Assembly: GCA_024336345.1 (NCBI GenBank)
Contig: JANFOG010000020.1
Coordinates: 186,001 to 250,000, forward strand
Source: Mariannaea sp. PMI_226
Lineage: Eukaryota > Ascomycota > Sordariomycetes > Hypocreales > Nectriaceae
Direction of reading: 5' to 3'
DNA length: 64,000 nucleotides
Of the stretch, positions 20,702 through 31,737 are shown one piece after another. A model generated the notes under the pieces. It was not told where the DNA came from, made no database searches, and saw only the letters and a program-made list of their open reading frames with translations. The stretch's first letter is position 1. Each line of letters starts with the position of its first letter. The position numbers were made by a program, and so were the translations under genes.

Positions 20702-22165
20702 CTAGCATAAATAGAGTATCTAGGACTGATTAGTGAGGAAGATTACTAATGAATGGATTACCCACACTGGCCAATAAGCATGGATGCTTTTATCATTCAA
20801 GTCCTTTCTGACATCCACCAAGAATGTGGTGACTTCATCCTTTTCCCAGCCCAGAGCCCTCGTAAATGGCGCCATACTGAATGCCTCCAGGCCATTGCAT
20901 AGGTTCTCTCGACTCCATGCCCCGAGCAACTTGTATTTCTTTTCACGAGGCCAACTATTCATTGGCCACCTTTTATAGGTCTCAACAATACTGACGAACC
21001 CAATATTAGCCAGGAGACCCTTGAGCTTCGAGATATCTTGGTAAGGACGGCCAAGCTTGGTGGATGCATCGCCTAGGTATTGTAGCCACTTCGATAGCGC
21101 GTGATCTTCCAAAAGAGTTTTATCATCAGATTTCGCAAAAAGATCCACCTCCTGTAGCTCAACATAGCCCCCGGGAGTGAGATTTCTAGTCGGAAGAATA
21201 TTAGTCCCTATACCTATCGTCTTGACGCGCACGCACATACTTATAGATTTGTTCCAGGTAATCGCGCCACTTCGCGATGCTAGAAGTCATCAATCGGCTG
21301 TGGATGTAATCGAAATGATGATCGAAGGTCCAATCTTGTTCTACATCATCAACTTGAAACCGGATATTCGGGGGCACACTTGGGGTTGTTAGCAAGCAAA
21401 TCGATTTGGAAACATTAAGCCTTACAAGGCAGGTTGGATAGGAGAGAGGTCTACGCCTATAATCTTTCATTTTGTTAGCTTAGAATACACAGAAAGGGAG
21501 CGAGATGCAAACATCAGCCTCTGGGTGTTCATCGGCATAGTCCATGGCCCATATCCCTGTGCCAGTACCCAGATCGAGAACGCGGTTGACTTTGGAATTA
21601 GGGTCATTAGGCGGCGCAAGACCGAGCTTATTTTCAAAAGTGAGAAGGAATAGATGGTGTTGTAAGTCTTTAATCTGTTAGCTTGGAGAAATTCGTCTGA
21701 CTTCAGAAAGACAGACCAAGTCTCTCTTGCTCGAGTTCGTCATTGGGAAGATTATATTCTGTATTCCTTTAGTATTACCACAACTAACCAATGGATACTC
21801 TAAGTACCAGGTTCCATACTTCCGTCTTGGTATTTGTGGTATGTTCTCCCGTTTTCCTGCCGGTAATTGTAAATGGAGCTGCTTAAGCTGTATGTAGAGG
21901 ATTCATGGTCCTGCAGAACGGGACTACGTTAGCCAGCCTCGCTCGTGAATGGTGTTTGGTGATGATGCAATCGTACCTCGCTAATGAAGGAGTCGTGTTC
22001 GGTCTAGATCGTGAGACAGTTAATGGATGGCGTCTGGGAGTAGGTTGAGTTGGGAACACACCTCGCCGTCCTCAGTCGTCTCAGGCACCTGCCAACTGTA
22101 TCAGTTTCATGTTCCTGTTTAGACTGCAAGTAACTCACGAGAATGTCGTCGTCTGGCTCAGACAT
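20702..22165 (-). CDS. LaeA-like SAM-dependent methyltransferase, ten exons
   Basis: Predicted exons on the minus strand: 22165-22139, 22088-22062, 22003-21977, 21910-21820, 21758-21717, 21667-21513, 21463-21426, 21378-21241, 21185-20762, 20719-20702, 328 residues with every phase matching. The first three exons are each 27 nt and phase 0 and encode an acidic N-terminus. Then YRQENGRTYHKYQDGKYNLP, LDLQHHLFLLTFENKLGLAPP, motif I VLDLGTGTGIWAMDYADEHP, motif post-I IIGVDLSPIQPAFVPPN, IRFQVDDVEQDWTF, FDYIHSRLMTSS and LTPGGYVELQEVD. This order marks the fungal Methyltransf_23/UMTA class, whose best-known relative is LaeA, a nuclear regulator of secondary metabolism. The substrate is unknown. Several introns have GCTAAC or ACTAAT branch sites. 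The last 42-nt intron is the least sure; without it the protein ends at 20720. Confidence 0.85.
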
Positions 22166-22857
22166 GTTGACGAAGATGAACAAGGTCTCTATCTGGTCAA
22201 GTGTGGCGAGGCAACTGGCTGCCTTAAGGGACTTAATAGACTTGAACAAGTCTCACCAAGCATCAAATCGTAGCGGGTTCCTAATGTCAGCGGGTGGGAG
22301 TTAACTAGTTGAGAAAATCGCCCTAGTCATATCAGGAAACAAGTGAACACACACAGAGAAGTACTTCGTTAATAGGCTGAAGGTACTCTATACAAATATT
22401 AGTCGATATCTTCACTTCTCAAGGAAACTTTGCAGTGCTCAGAGGAGGTATAGGCCCCATAGAATCAACCATTTAAGTACTTGGAAGGTGTATGAAGCCT
22501 GGCATTTTGAATCCACGATCACCCGCCCCCTCCCCCTCGGGGTCCGTCACCCTCCCTAAATGCCTAAGACTAGACAAATGATTGGTCTCTTCGATGTCGC
22601 CTTCCCGGTCGCGCATATCAGCCGGTGGGGCATATTCTGTCTGTCTCCACACAAGTTTTAAACAAATTGCAAGAACTTATAAACAGTTTGTTGGTATAGC
22701 GGAAAAACTTTATTTCACTTGTTACCCCTAGGTCAAAACTTTAGCCGATATTTTAACAGAAACAAAGATTCTTCGTCAGGAATTAATCTTGTTCTCAATA
22801 TTTTCTCCCAAGAATTGACCCAGAACAAAATATTTACGATAAGATCTCCGCAAATCA
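22166..22857. other. intergenic between divergent genes
   Basis: Separates the methyltransferase (minus) from the orphan gene (plus), so it probably holds both promoters. A C-rich block, CCGCCCCCTCCCCCTCGGGG, at 22524-22543 is the only conspicuous feature. Confidence 0.4.
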
Positions 22858-23937
22858 ATGACATCTCCAGCCAGCAATTGCGTATCAGCGGCAACGCTGC
22901 AAGGGAATCGTTTCGAACTTCGGACTGCCTCACAAAATGAACCTCGTGTCCATTTCATCAAACTCACCAAGGCTCTCCTCTCCCTACCTCTCGACAACTC
23001 CTATTTCACACTGATCCACGTGGCACGGAGGTTCCAAGAAAGCCTTGTTCAATCACGGCGAACAACGCCGTCTCGACTCCCAACCATCTTAACAGCTTGT
23101 AGGTCTGGTGAAGTGGACGAATCTACACCGGAAGCAAAGTTCTATAAACAGGGCGGGAGTCGTGCCGTCGATACTTTCTGTGCTGCGGTGCGAGAAGTGC
23201 CCCTCGATGGGAGATCTGCAAATGAGGTTGATCGGGAAGCATGTATTCGACGGCACGGAGGACGCCACGCAGTTCAAGCTTTCCACGCTATTGACACCCT
23301 ATACGAGGACGGGGACATCGACAATGCTAAGGCACTCATTCAAGATTATGGCGGAACACAAGCCCTGGCTATTTATGCAGCAGCTAAAACGTCTAGCCCT
23401 GAAATCGCCGGCCTGATAGAGGACCTTTCTGAAGACAGCATTAGTGTTCTCCTTGACTGTATTAGTGAGGTGAACCCCCATCGCGACCTTGCGTACATCA
23501 TTGAGAGACTCGTACGCACAAGAAGAAACCCACAATGGAAAGCCAAGAGGACTTATATTGGCCGCGCTCCTCGAGGTGGTCGTGGAGAAGTCGGACAGCA
23601 AAAGCACGACTTATCTGAGCTGAGACGTCCCCGAAATCGACGGCCACCGAAACACATCACCCAGAACCTCTCGAACCATGCCGACTTGGCAAAAGTGACC
23701 CAGCCCGTGGTGTGGAACACAAAAAAACCCACGAACATGGAAATCCCTCAATCGGATCAGTATAACAGTCAACCGCCTGCTGAAGTAAGAGACATGGCTA
23801 GGGATGAAGCGCCACAGGTGGATTTACTCCCAGCCCATGAAAGCGGCCAGGATCTGGTTGCGCCCTTCGTCGACTTCTTGGAGACAGATCTCAGCGTGTT
23901 CTTGCAACCGGATTTCCACTTCTCTCTCAACAATTGA
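22858..23937 (+). CDS. unrecognised 359-residue protein
   Basis: Single intact frame from the ATG at 22858 to TGA at 23935-23937. The N-terminal 210 residues look folded and helical, with two similar Gly-Gly-containing blocks, KQGGSRAVDTFCAAVREVP and RHGGRHAVQAFHAIDTL, and a third weaker one, QDYGGTQALAIYAAAK. These look like three copies of a short helical repeat. Residues 235-270 are basic (RAPRGGRGEVGQQKHDLSEL, RRPRNRRPPKH) and could bind nucleic acid or be a nuclear signal. The C-terminus is acidic. I know no family for it. The length and clean frame amid broken genes suggest it is expressed. Confidence 0.6.
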   Translation: MTSPASNCVSAATLQGNRFELRTASQNEPRVHFIKLTKALLSLPLDNSYFTLIHVARRFQESLVQSRRTTPSRLPTILTACRSGEVDESTPEAKFYKQGGSRAVDTFCAAVREVPLDGRSANEVDREACIRRHGGRHAVQAFHAIDTLYEDGDIDNAKALIQDYGGTQALAIYAAAKTSSPEIAGLIEDLSEDSISVLLDCISEVNPHRDLAYIIERLVRTRRNPQWKAKRTYIGRAPRGGRGEVGQQKHDLSELRRPRNRRPPKHITQNLSNHADLAKVTQPVVWNTKKPTNMEIPQSDQYNSQPPAEVRDMARDEAPQVDLLPAHESGQDLVAPFVDFLETDLSVFLQPDFHFSLNN

Positions 23938-23939
23938 CG

Positions 23940-24421
23940 TCGTTTGGAGCCTTGGAATAGAAGGAAAAGCAGACGACCGACCCAGGTCTGACAAGGATTT
24001 TGCCCTGCTTAACATGTGTTACCGTCTCCATGGCTAGGGAAAGGTGGTCAATTGCTGGGGGACTCCCGGAAAAGGCGATTGGAACGATATGCGTGTATTC
24101 AGAAATCGTCACAGAGCATGGCCCCTCTGCCCGAACAATATTCCCGGAGCCTTCTTCACGTCTAATCTGGCAGACTCGTCAGCATTCGAAGTTTCTTCTT
24201 CGCATTACAGCCGAGACCTTTCCAGCCTGTACTAATGCGCTTGCCAGCGATCTTATAGCCATTTTTAGTCCTGCACTAACGTTGCGGATCGTCGATATCG
24301 TCCCCCCTTGCGGGTTTCGTTCCCACGTTACTCTGTCTAGGCCATCGACGAGAGTAGCTAGGGTGTCTGCGTCAATATCGAATCGTTCTTGCTCGACTAA
24401 GTCGCGTTCCCTTTGCATCAT
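23940..24421 (-). pseudogene. possible HNH-type protein fragment
   Basis: On the minus strand: RERDLVEQERFDIDADTLA, then MAIRSLASALVQAGKVSAVM and RRRNFEC, a frame change near 24185, then RREEGSGNIVRAEGPCSVTI and SEYTHIVPIAF. The last block resembles the first half of fungal HNH_2 domains, where a Cys-x-V stretch precedes xxHIVPxxF. The zinc/metal-binding second half is not visible, and the frame change makes it non-functional as seen. Family assignment is tentative. Confidence 0.35.
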
Positions 24422-24864
24422 TCTAATAGCGGTGCCGGTCGTCCTAGAACTTTATCAGCTTTTGGTTTCCTGCTTCTGGGTCACCCTACCTGCTCAGGCG
24501 GCATCTTACGGACAATGGCATAACGACTTGAGTTGGGCCCGCGGTTCAGTAAATCCTGATTCGTAGTTGCGCTCACGTGATGCGGATGGTGGGGCCTGCG
24601 TACTTTTTTACAAACGTACCCCAACGACCCCCCGAGACCGCATTTAACCGAGTCCTTCGTCATTGGCTGGTCGCCTAACCCTACATTAACCAGTCTCAAC
24701 CGAACTGCAGTAGAGTTCCTTTAAGAACCCCACTTTAACCCTTGTATAGTTCCTTATATAAGGCATGGAAATAGGCATCGGATTTCAGTGGATGTTCAGT
24801 AGAGAGCTGTTAACGGTCTTGTGAATATTTCGCTAAGAGAGTATGGTCTTATCCATCTTACACC

Positions 24865-25135
24865 CTAAAACCTAGGTACATTACCTCCCTCGCTGCCCCA
24901 ACCCTGCGTACTCATAGTTTGCAGGTAGAATGGCTCAAGGATATGTTTGATTTCTGCCAAAAGTCTCCAGTCATCCCCCTTCAACAAGTCGGCCTCGGGT
25001 AGCCATTTCTCCACCTCTGGATGGACCAAGAACGCCCTGTAAATGTTCCCTAGCGCTCCCCAAGCCTCCTGCCCGTCGAACGGGCAATGGGGCTTTCCTT
25101 GTGGTCGGGCCCCGCCTGTCAACATAACATCATTG
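24865..25135 (-). pseudogene. hAT transposase internal fragment
   Basis: Encodes EVEKWLPEADLLKGDDWRLL, then AEIKHILEPFYLQTMSTQGW, the segment of fungal hAT transposases just before the insertion domain (xDWxxLxEIxxILxPFxxxTxxLQG). It is open for 86 codons but lacks both the N-terminal zinc finger and the catalytic remainder. The beginning (TGTAGGGTAGCAATGATGTTATGTTGACAGG) recurs at 50823-50925 in another place, so this family left at least two scraps in the window. Confidence 0.7.
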
Positions 25136-25680
25136 CTACCCTACAGAAGGTTAACATTTTACCATCAGGTCGCAATTCCAATGATGGAATAATAGACTTC
25201 TAAGATTATCTTGCGTGGAGAGTGTTTCCATTACACTATGAAGGTCATAGAAGTTATAGCAACTTGCCATATAATCTAGTATGAAAGTGTTTTCTAATGA
25301 GTGGTTCGGTTGATTGGGTGCATTATAAGACAACCGATGGTGGATTGCCTGGCTCTCTTTGCGACTCAAGCGAGGAGAGGCCTTTGGGCACCATACTCAG
25401 GTCGGCGGAATATATTTACAAGACTAGCCCCTTCAAAGAAAAGATAAAGAAAAGGGGAAACAAAATCTCCATTGAACGACTTTGAATGCAGATACACAAA
25501 GGTAAAACAAAATGCGAATGCTAATGAATGTAGGTATCCTGACAGGAAGCCTTTTTTTTTTTTGCTTTTTTAACAATTATATAGTCTTTAATCTATAAGT
25601 CTGGTCGGGGTACAGTTACGTGCCTCTTATTATGATAAACCCCTTTTTGTTGCTATTATAGGTAGAGATCAAGCGAGACA
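25136..25680. other. intergenic
   Basis: A T run of 11 at 25552-25562. Short frames at 25151-25369 and 25297-25485 have no recognised motif. Confidence 0.4.
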
Positions 25681-28350
25681 ATGTCTACATCAGCCCCGAG
25701 ACGTCGTGGTCGACCCAGAAAAGCAGCGTCTGAAGAGGAGCGAGCGGCACGGGAACGTGCTTTGCGGTGTGCACGATCACGACGATAATACCAACGACAA
25801 CATCAGCAAGCCGTCACCCCCCATCGCGCGCCGACCGAGTCCCAAGAAGCGAGATTCATTCATCATTACCATTATCAACCTCATCCGCCCGCTGTACCAT
25901 CGACGACGGATCCGGTTGTTGGCCTCCACCCAGAGCTTTATCTCCAGCTCCCCACGCCGTTCGAGGACCCACTAGGAGCCGAGCCCACCTACAACCGCAA
26001 CGACGATGACGAACAGCCAAACGAGGCTCGGCCGGAGCACCGTGCAACCCACCACCAGTAGGGGATACCGGGCTACATGATACGCCATCCCAATATTTCC
26101 CGGCTGAAGAAGAACGGAGTCAGCACGGTCAGGAGATAGAGGACCTCCTGCAATCAGTTGAGAAAAGCCTTCGCATCTCAGTATCACCAGTCCAAGGTAC
26201 CATCGATTACTCTACCCAGATTCCCTTAAAGTGGTATCCTAAATCGCAGTTGTGGTCTACTTAGCTGATTTCAAACTATAGTTGATGATCTTGTCGATGA
26301 CGACGACGACAACGACGACGACAACGACGGCAATGGTTATGAATGCGACAATGATCGCGAATTTATCACCCAAGACAATCCGCCCATTCCTGAAAACTCG
26401 ATCCCTACACTCGAGGAGTTTCTTGCGCAAGAATGGGCAATGCATCAGAGCTGCTCAAGGCAAGAACATGAAGCGGACCATAATGGCCTGGCTAACACCG
26501 GCCACCACCACTCTTGCAACTCCCTGGAAGATGTTATCGTTCGGCTGGATGGGTTAATTGATGATGACCACGGGCATCATCCGCTTCCATATGTCACCGA
26601 CCCTTCCTCTGATCTTCTTGGTCACACCTCTCAACTCGAGACTCTCTATGGCAGCGAACCTCCCTCCGATGTAGAGCAGCCTACGCGCCCGCACTACCGT
26701 GATTTCCGAGTAGCTTGCCAAATCGCTCTTGAAGGGTCCTTGAGTGATGGCGAGCCACCAAGTCTCTGCCTTCCAACCCGACATCGTCTTGCCCAGCCAT
26801 TTACAGATAATTTCATTCAGAAGACCTAAGACATCGATATCATTTGCAGTTTTCCCTCTTCCCTAGCTGTCGCCAAGTTAGGTATCCAATGGTACCCGCA
26901 GCCGTATGTCATCATTAACCACACTGATGATGTACATATCAGCATCGACATTCCGAGCAAAAGCTTTCATCAAACAAACTCTCAATCGCCGGCAACTACC
27001 CAACAACGGCGCCCCTTACACCATGTCCCCAACTATTGATTGGGGCGCGTTCAGGGTTTGGTCGATACATTCATCTGGGTTTTCTTCCCAGCCTTGTGCG
27101 GTCGCCGCACACATGACAACCCACACATGCAGACCTCCCTCCCCAAGAAACAATACGCGCTTTGGTATGACCAGATCCTACTGCCGGCAATCATTGCTGC
27201 AGTTCAAGGCTCAAACATACTTCAGTACATACCAAAAAGTCGTCGAGTCGCTCAATCAAACTCACGCGCCCGGCAAGACAGCATCTCTACCGAGCGCGTT
27301 AAGGAGGAGAATACGAATGCTGAGTACTTGGCCAAGGCAGCAGGAGCAAAGCGCTCTCCTATATCCTCCAACACAGACATCTAAGTGCTATATGGCAAGG
27401 GATTCAATCACGCGCAGCGACGTTCCCACAGTTCGCCGGCATAAGACTCTATATGGGGGCTAAGAACTTGAAGCTTCTCTATATGCATGCTGATATCACC
27501 CAGACTATCCATGACTGGCGCATTCAATGGAACGCCGCCGTCGATGAGAGCTTACTTGACCCTAGGAGTACCTACGTCGACGTTGGTCGTCAATATACTC
27601 CAAAAGCTGGATCTGTCGCCGAAGCCAATGTGCTCCTGTGGCGTCGGTGTTGTTTGAAGCGGCTTTGGCGACAGCGACAGTTGTGGAGCCGACGTTATAA
27701 TAATGTGATTGAGCAAAACTCATCCAACCCTTCAGAAACACTCAAGCCGGGTGTCGCTCCCCTCCATCGAGCCGAGTACTCGTGGGTCACAATGCGCGAC
27801 GCGATTGACATGACCATCACACCCACACATGAGAGCCGTGAGGTCCTCGGGGATCTCCTCTACAGCCAGTTTTACAATCTCATAAAGATTCCGTTTGATT
27901 CCGCTAAGCAATATCCCTTTCAGAATCCTCAGCTTGAGAAGATGGGCCTACATCCTTCATACCTGGCTGATTGCAAAGGTTCTACTCGTGGGAGTCACGC
28001 CAATCAAGCTTCTCTCAAAATCGCATATCGCCTAGGCAAGCTCCGTGTTCGAGCCGGCTTAGTCCCGAGCGGTGAAGATGCCATTCCCATCCCGTTCACC
28101 TATGGGGTTCGAGCCGAAGATCGCCTATCTTGGGCGCTTCTTCAGCGCATCCCCCCTCACTAGCCCTCTTCTCAGATGGCGGCACGAACTCGCCACAGTC
28201 AGGCATTTGCCGACCGCGAGCTACCCGTCTTCGCCATCCAATCGAGGACGATGGCACATTTCCTACATGCTAGTATTAACAGATATTGTTTCAAGTCTGA
28301 TGTTCGAAAGATCTGCAGCGGGATATGTACGACCACGTCCAATCACGCGG
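25681..28350 (+). pseudogene. degenerate large fungal repeat-family gene
   Basis: Starts at ATG 25681 with an AT-hook-like RRRGRPRKAASEEERAARER, then Gln/His/Pro-rich text, an acidic DDLVDDDDDNDDDNDGNG linker after an apparent intron (GTACCA at 26196 to TAG at 26280), then PHYRDFRVACQIALEG, SLPKKQYALWYDQILLPAI, VLLWRRCCLKRLW, LLYSQFYNLIKIPFDSAKQY and finally YDHVQSRGWEGGELHIGS. This order matches a large protein family I have seen repeatedly in repeat-rich Pezizomycotina DNA, but I know no name or function. Stops at 25786-25788, at about 26061, at 26827-26829 and further frame changes show it is dead. Its dispersed nature suggests, without proof, that it is carried by a mobile element. Confidence 0.55.
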
Positions 28351-29385
28351 TTGGGAAGGGGGGGAGCTGCATATTGGTTCGTGAATTCTATTGCATCGCT
28401 TGCTGTTCTTTTGTTTCTACTGCCTATTGTGGGGCAGCTGGATTGGTGGTTGACCTTTTGTTTTTAGCCTCTCGTCAATTTGTTACGGGGATACTATTGG
28501 AAGAGAGCACCTGAGATGGCTGCGCTGTGCTTATCCAATCATGCAAAAGTACGTAGTAGGCATTGATTCGGTTTTGGTTAGTTCAGGGAGCAAAAGGACA
28601 AGGGCACAGCGGGTGACCCAGTGAAGGATGAGTCATTTTCCGAGCCTAAAAGGACGTCACCTTGCATACGGAGTACTGTGGCTTGTTTTCGGTTGGGGTT
28701 TGCAAAAGGACACATCACGGAGCACCACAGCACTGTGCTACTTTGTTGGACCCGCAGCTCGGGATTACGTGACTGGAGGGGGAGATATTACGGGAAATGG
28801 ACTATACTTGAGGCCTCAAAATGAAGATATCCAATTTATCAAAATGGTCTGTATTTCTGTTTTATTGATAATGTCCTCTGCTGTCGCCATAGAGGATTTT
28901 TGCCTTTTTAACCTCTCTTTCATAGGTCGTACAATGACTGCAAGCGACCTGTGTGTGGCTGGAAAGAAAGAACATAGGGATTCAAACAAAAACCTCTTGG
29001 TAACGAGACCAACACCTTCATACCCCCGATCACTGGAAATATGCATGCCCAGCCATCTCAGCTGATCTAAACTTAGAAAACAAGCAAGGCTAACAAAAAC
29101 AAAAGGATGGTCAACGAAAAGTAAGGTTACACTACACAAAAGAACAAAGACACGTACCCAACAAGCTTGTCCAAAAAGCTAACCTCATTGGGCGCGCAGG
29201 AGGGGTACTGATACAAGTGTACTTTGACCCGGAGATGACCTCTTGCGTTCAAATTGGAGATGATGAATTTGTCTTTGATTTAAGCATAATAGCAGCTCTC
29301 AAGACTATAAGCCTCGTCGAGCCAATTGCTTCGGCGATGGCACTTTATTTATTGGTTTAGCTCTCTTTTAACTGCATCGCCTGCC
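28351..29385. other. gene-poor stretch
   Basis: The frame 28628-29065 (145 codons) and a protein-like stretch near 29180-29360 (GRAGGVLIQVYFDPEMTSC) have no family I recognise. Nothing else supported. Confidence 0.35.
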
Positions 29386-30966
29386 ATGGGGATCGCATGG
29401 GACCGCCACGAAGCCGAGGCTAAGAAACTATACATTATAGAAAACAAGTCAGCCAAGGACACCGTCGACTTTCTAAACAGCAAGTATGGTATTAATATCA
29501 CGTGAGTGCTAGGGCCTCAGCTGTACATGGCGTTGGCTTACCCATTGAAGCCTTCGACAGCTCAAATATAAATTTGCCAACTTGAAAAAGGTCAAGGCTA
29601 CAGAATGGCGAGTGATTCATCATGAAATAGCCGAGCTTAAGAGCCAGGGCAAATTTTGCGACGTCTTCATAAACGGTCGTCGTTTAGACCCAAAGCGTGT
29701 GGAAAGAGAACGTCGGCGCTACCTAGAAAAGCCTTCAGATGATGAGCTTTTGAATATTGGTAAGTTTCCTGTACATTCAGCTGTATAAACACCTTTCTAA
29801 ATATTAAAGACCTAGGTTTTGAGACCGTTGGTCAACACCGAATTGAAATTCGCCGGAGCTCTACGGCGATAGAAAACCCAACACTTCCATCTGACTCTAC
29901 TCCAACCCAAAGCTCACGGCGATCCCCGACGAGGCCTCGCCGAGATGACGATAACAATTCTCAGTCAGATCAAGGTTTCGACCATGAGAGCCCGTTCAGT
30001 GATATTGCAACATCCACTGGTCCTCTACCAGCACGTCCTCATCTGCACCAAACACCAAATCTTTCCTCCACGTCCTCAACGCCCTCATCTAGCGCGCAGT
30101 CTACGAGTCCCGTCGAGCGCTCAACCTTACAGCTCCTCAAAAAACCCGTTTTGTTTGTTCCCATCAACCAAGATCCAACTGATCAACTTGCAGATGATAT
30201 CTTGCCAACTTATGATCGCATCATCGACATTGGGACTTATAATAGCTTTCTACCGCGAGCAATTGAGCAAGATATCAAGGCTAAACATAGGGGGAGCAAG
30301 GTCAAACCTCACTGGTTCTTTGATCATACCAAAGATGAGAATACCATCACCAAATATATGCAAGAGTTTGAAGCCCTTCAGGATATAGAAAAAGTCGCTA
30401 AAGCTTGCCAGACGGAAGGAGGCTCTGAGGCAGCTTGGAACGTTGATGTCCATGCACCGTTGCTGAAATTAGGCTTTGCCCCATTTCCGTCTTTGACTTG
30501 TGACATTCTCACCCATGCACGAATTAGCAAGCCCTTCATCCCCGAGATGCAGGCTAACTCGTCTTACAACTTTGCAGCCTCCAAGATGATAAACTGGTCT
30601 ATACGCGTGCGCCCTTCTCCGGATACTTCTGAACAGATTCGCAAAGTCTTATCCGGTCTACCAGATAACGAGTGCTCTATCAATCAAACCACCTATGGGC
30701 CCGTTAGATTCGATCCAATCGCCGTTTCTATAGAGACCAAGATAGCAATCGGCGCGATCGAGGAGGCAAGGATGAGACTGGGACTCTGTGTAGCTGCCTG
30801 GCATAAGCGTGTCAGTGCCTTGTCTCACTCCGCCCGTAATGGGTACATTATTACGCTGCCTCTCATTCTCGTTATCGAGCATGAATGGCATCTTTTACTT
30901 GCATTTGATAGAGGAGATAAGATTGTAACTATGTCCCTTTTTGGCTACGATTTTCCTGTCGGCTGA
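29386..30966 (+). CDS. Clr5-domain protein fused to a PD-(D/E)XK nuclease-like domain
   Basis: Exons 29386-29501, 29551-29759 and 29816-30966 give 491 residues with all phases matching; the donors are GTGAGT and GTAAGT. Residues 1-60 form a Clr5 domain (MGIAWDRHEAEAKKLYIIEN, KDTVDFLNSKYGINITLRQL, KYKFANLKK), a small DNA-binding-like module of fungal proteins. Residues 110-200 are Ser/Thr/Pro-rich linker. The C-terminal 280 residues match the fungal PDDEXK_12 type: PHWFFDHTKDENTI, SEAAWNVDVHAPLLKLGF, SINQTTYGPVRFDPIAVSIE then TK, and HEWHLLLAFDRGDKIV. The E-x-K of SIETK is the nuclease signature. The fusion suggests a protein that recognises DNA and cuts or once cut it. Substrate and biological role are unknown. 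The frame is intact, unlike most neighbours. Confidence 0.85.
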
Positions 30967-31737
30967 CGTGTACGGTCTAGGAAATTATGGAGGGTATTGC
31001 CATTGGGGATACGAGCGGCCTGATTGGTTTATATAAAATCGTTGGCGTATTGAGAGTACTTGCTTTGTGGATGCAAGGCGAATATATGACCTGGATTCAG
31101 AGACTACTCAACAGAATTTCTGCAACGGATGCTTGAATCAAGAGTCCGCTTTACCGCATTGGAAATTTGGATTGATTTATTGGTTGATTGATTAATCAAT
31201 TACAGCACGGATAACACCAGAAAGGTCAGGTACGCTAAACGGAGAAGGCGGCAGTATATTGACAGAAGGGTAACAGGAGCTAACACGATATAACAATAAC
31301 ATTGCGCATTACTATACGCAAGGTGCGATGTTATGTTAGTATTAGTATTGGCTATAGCATTATCTACAGAGACTGGCGGCAAGTATAGTTTTCAGCTAGA
31401 GTCCTGCAATTCAAGCGTTCCCGACCAAACTACACTACCTAACGGGGTAACATTGTGTCCTTTTGCGAACCCGCCCAAAAGGCCAAAAAATAGAAAACCC
31501 CACCATGCAAGGTGACGTAACGTTTGTAAGACCCGGGAAGTGATTCGTCTATCATTCCCCACTTGCTGGCAACTGTTTGTCCCTTTGTTCTTTGACGAAT
31601 AGAAAAGGTGTTGTGACAAAAGTCGTTGGTTTCTAGCACGGACATCGTCGCTAAAGGGATGATCAACAAATATACCCAATTGGGGTAGTCATAAAGGGTT
31701 TCATCTTGGCTCTCGGCAAAATAGTGTCGAAGAATCA
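30967..31737. other. intergenic
   Basis: Repeats of TTGATT near 31165-31200 (GGATTGATTTATTGGTTGATTG) look like an old LINE tail or simple repeat. No gene recognised. Confidence 0.35.
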
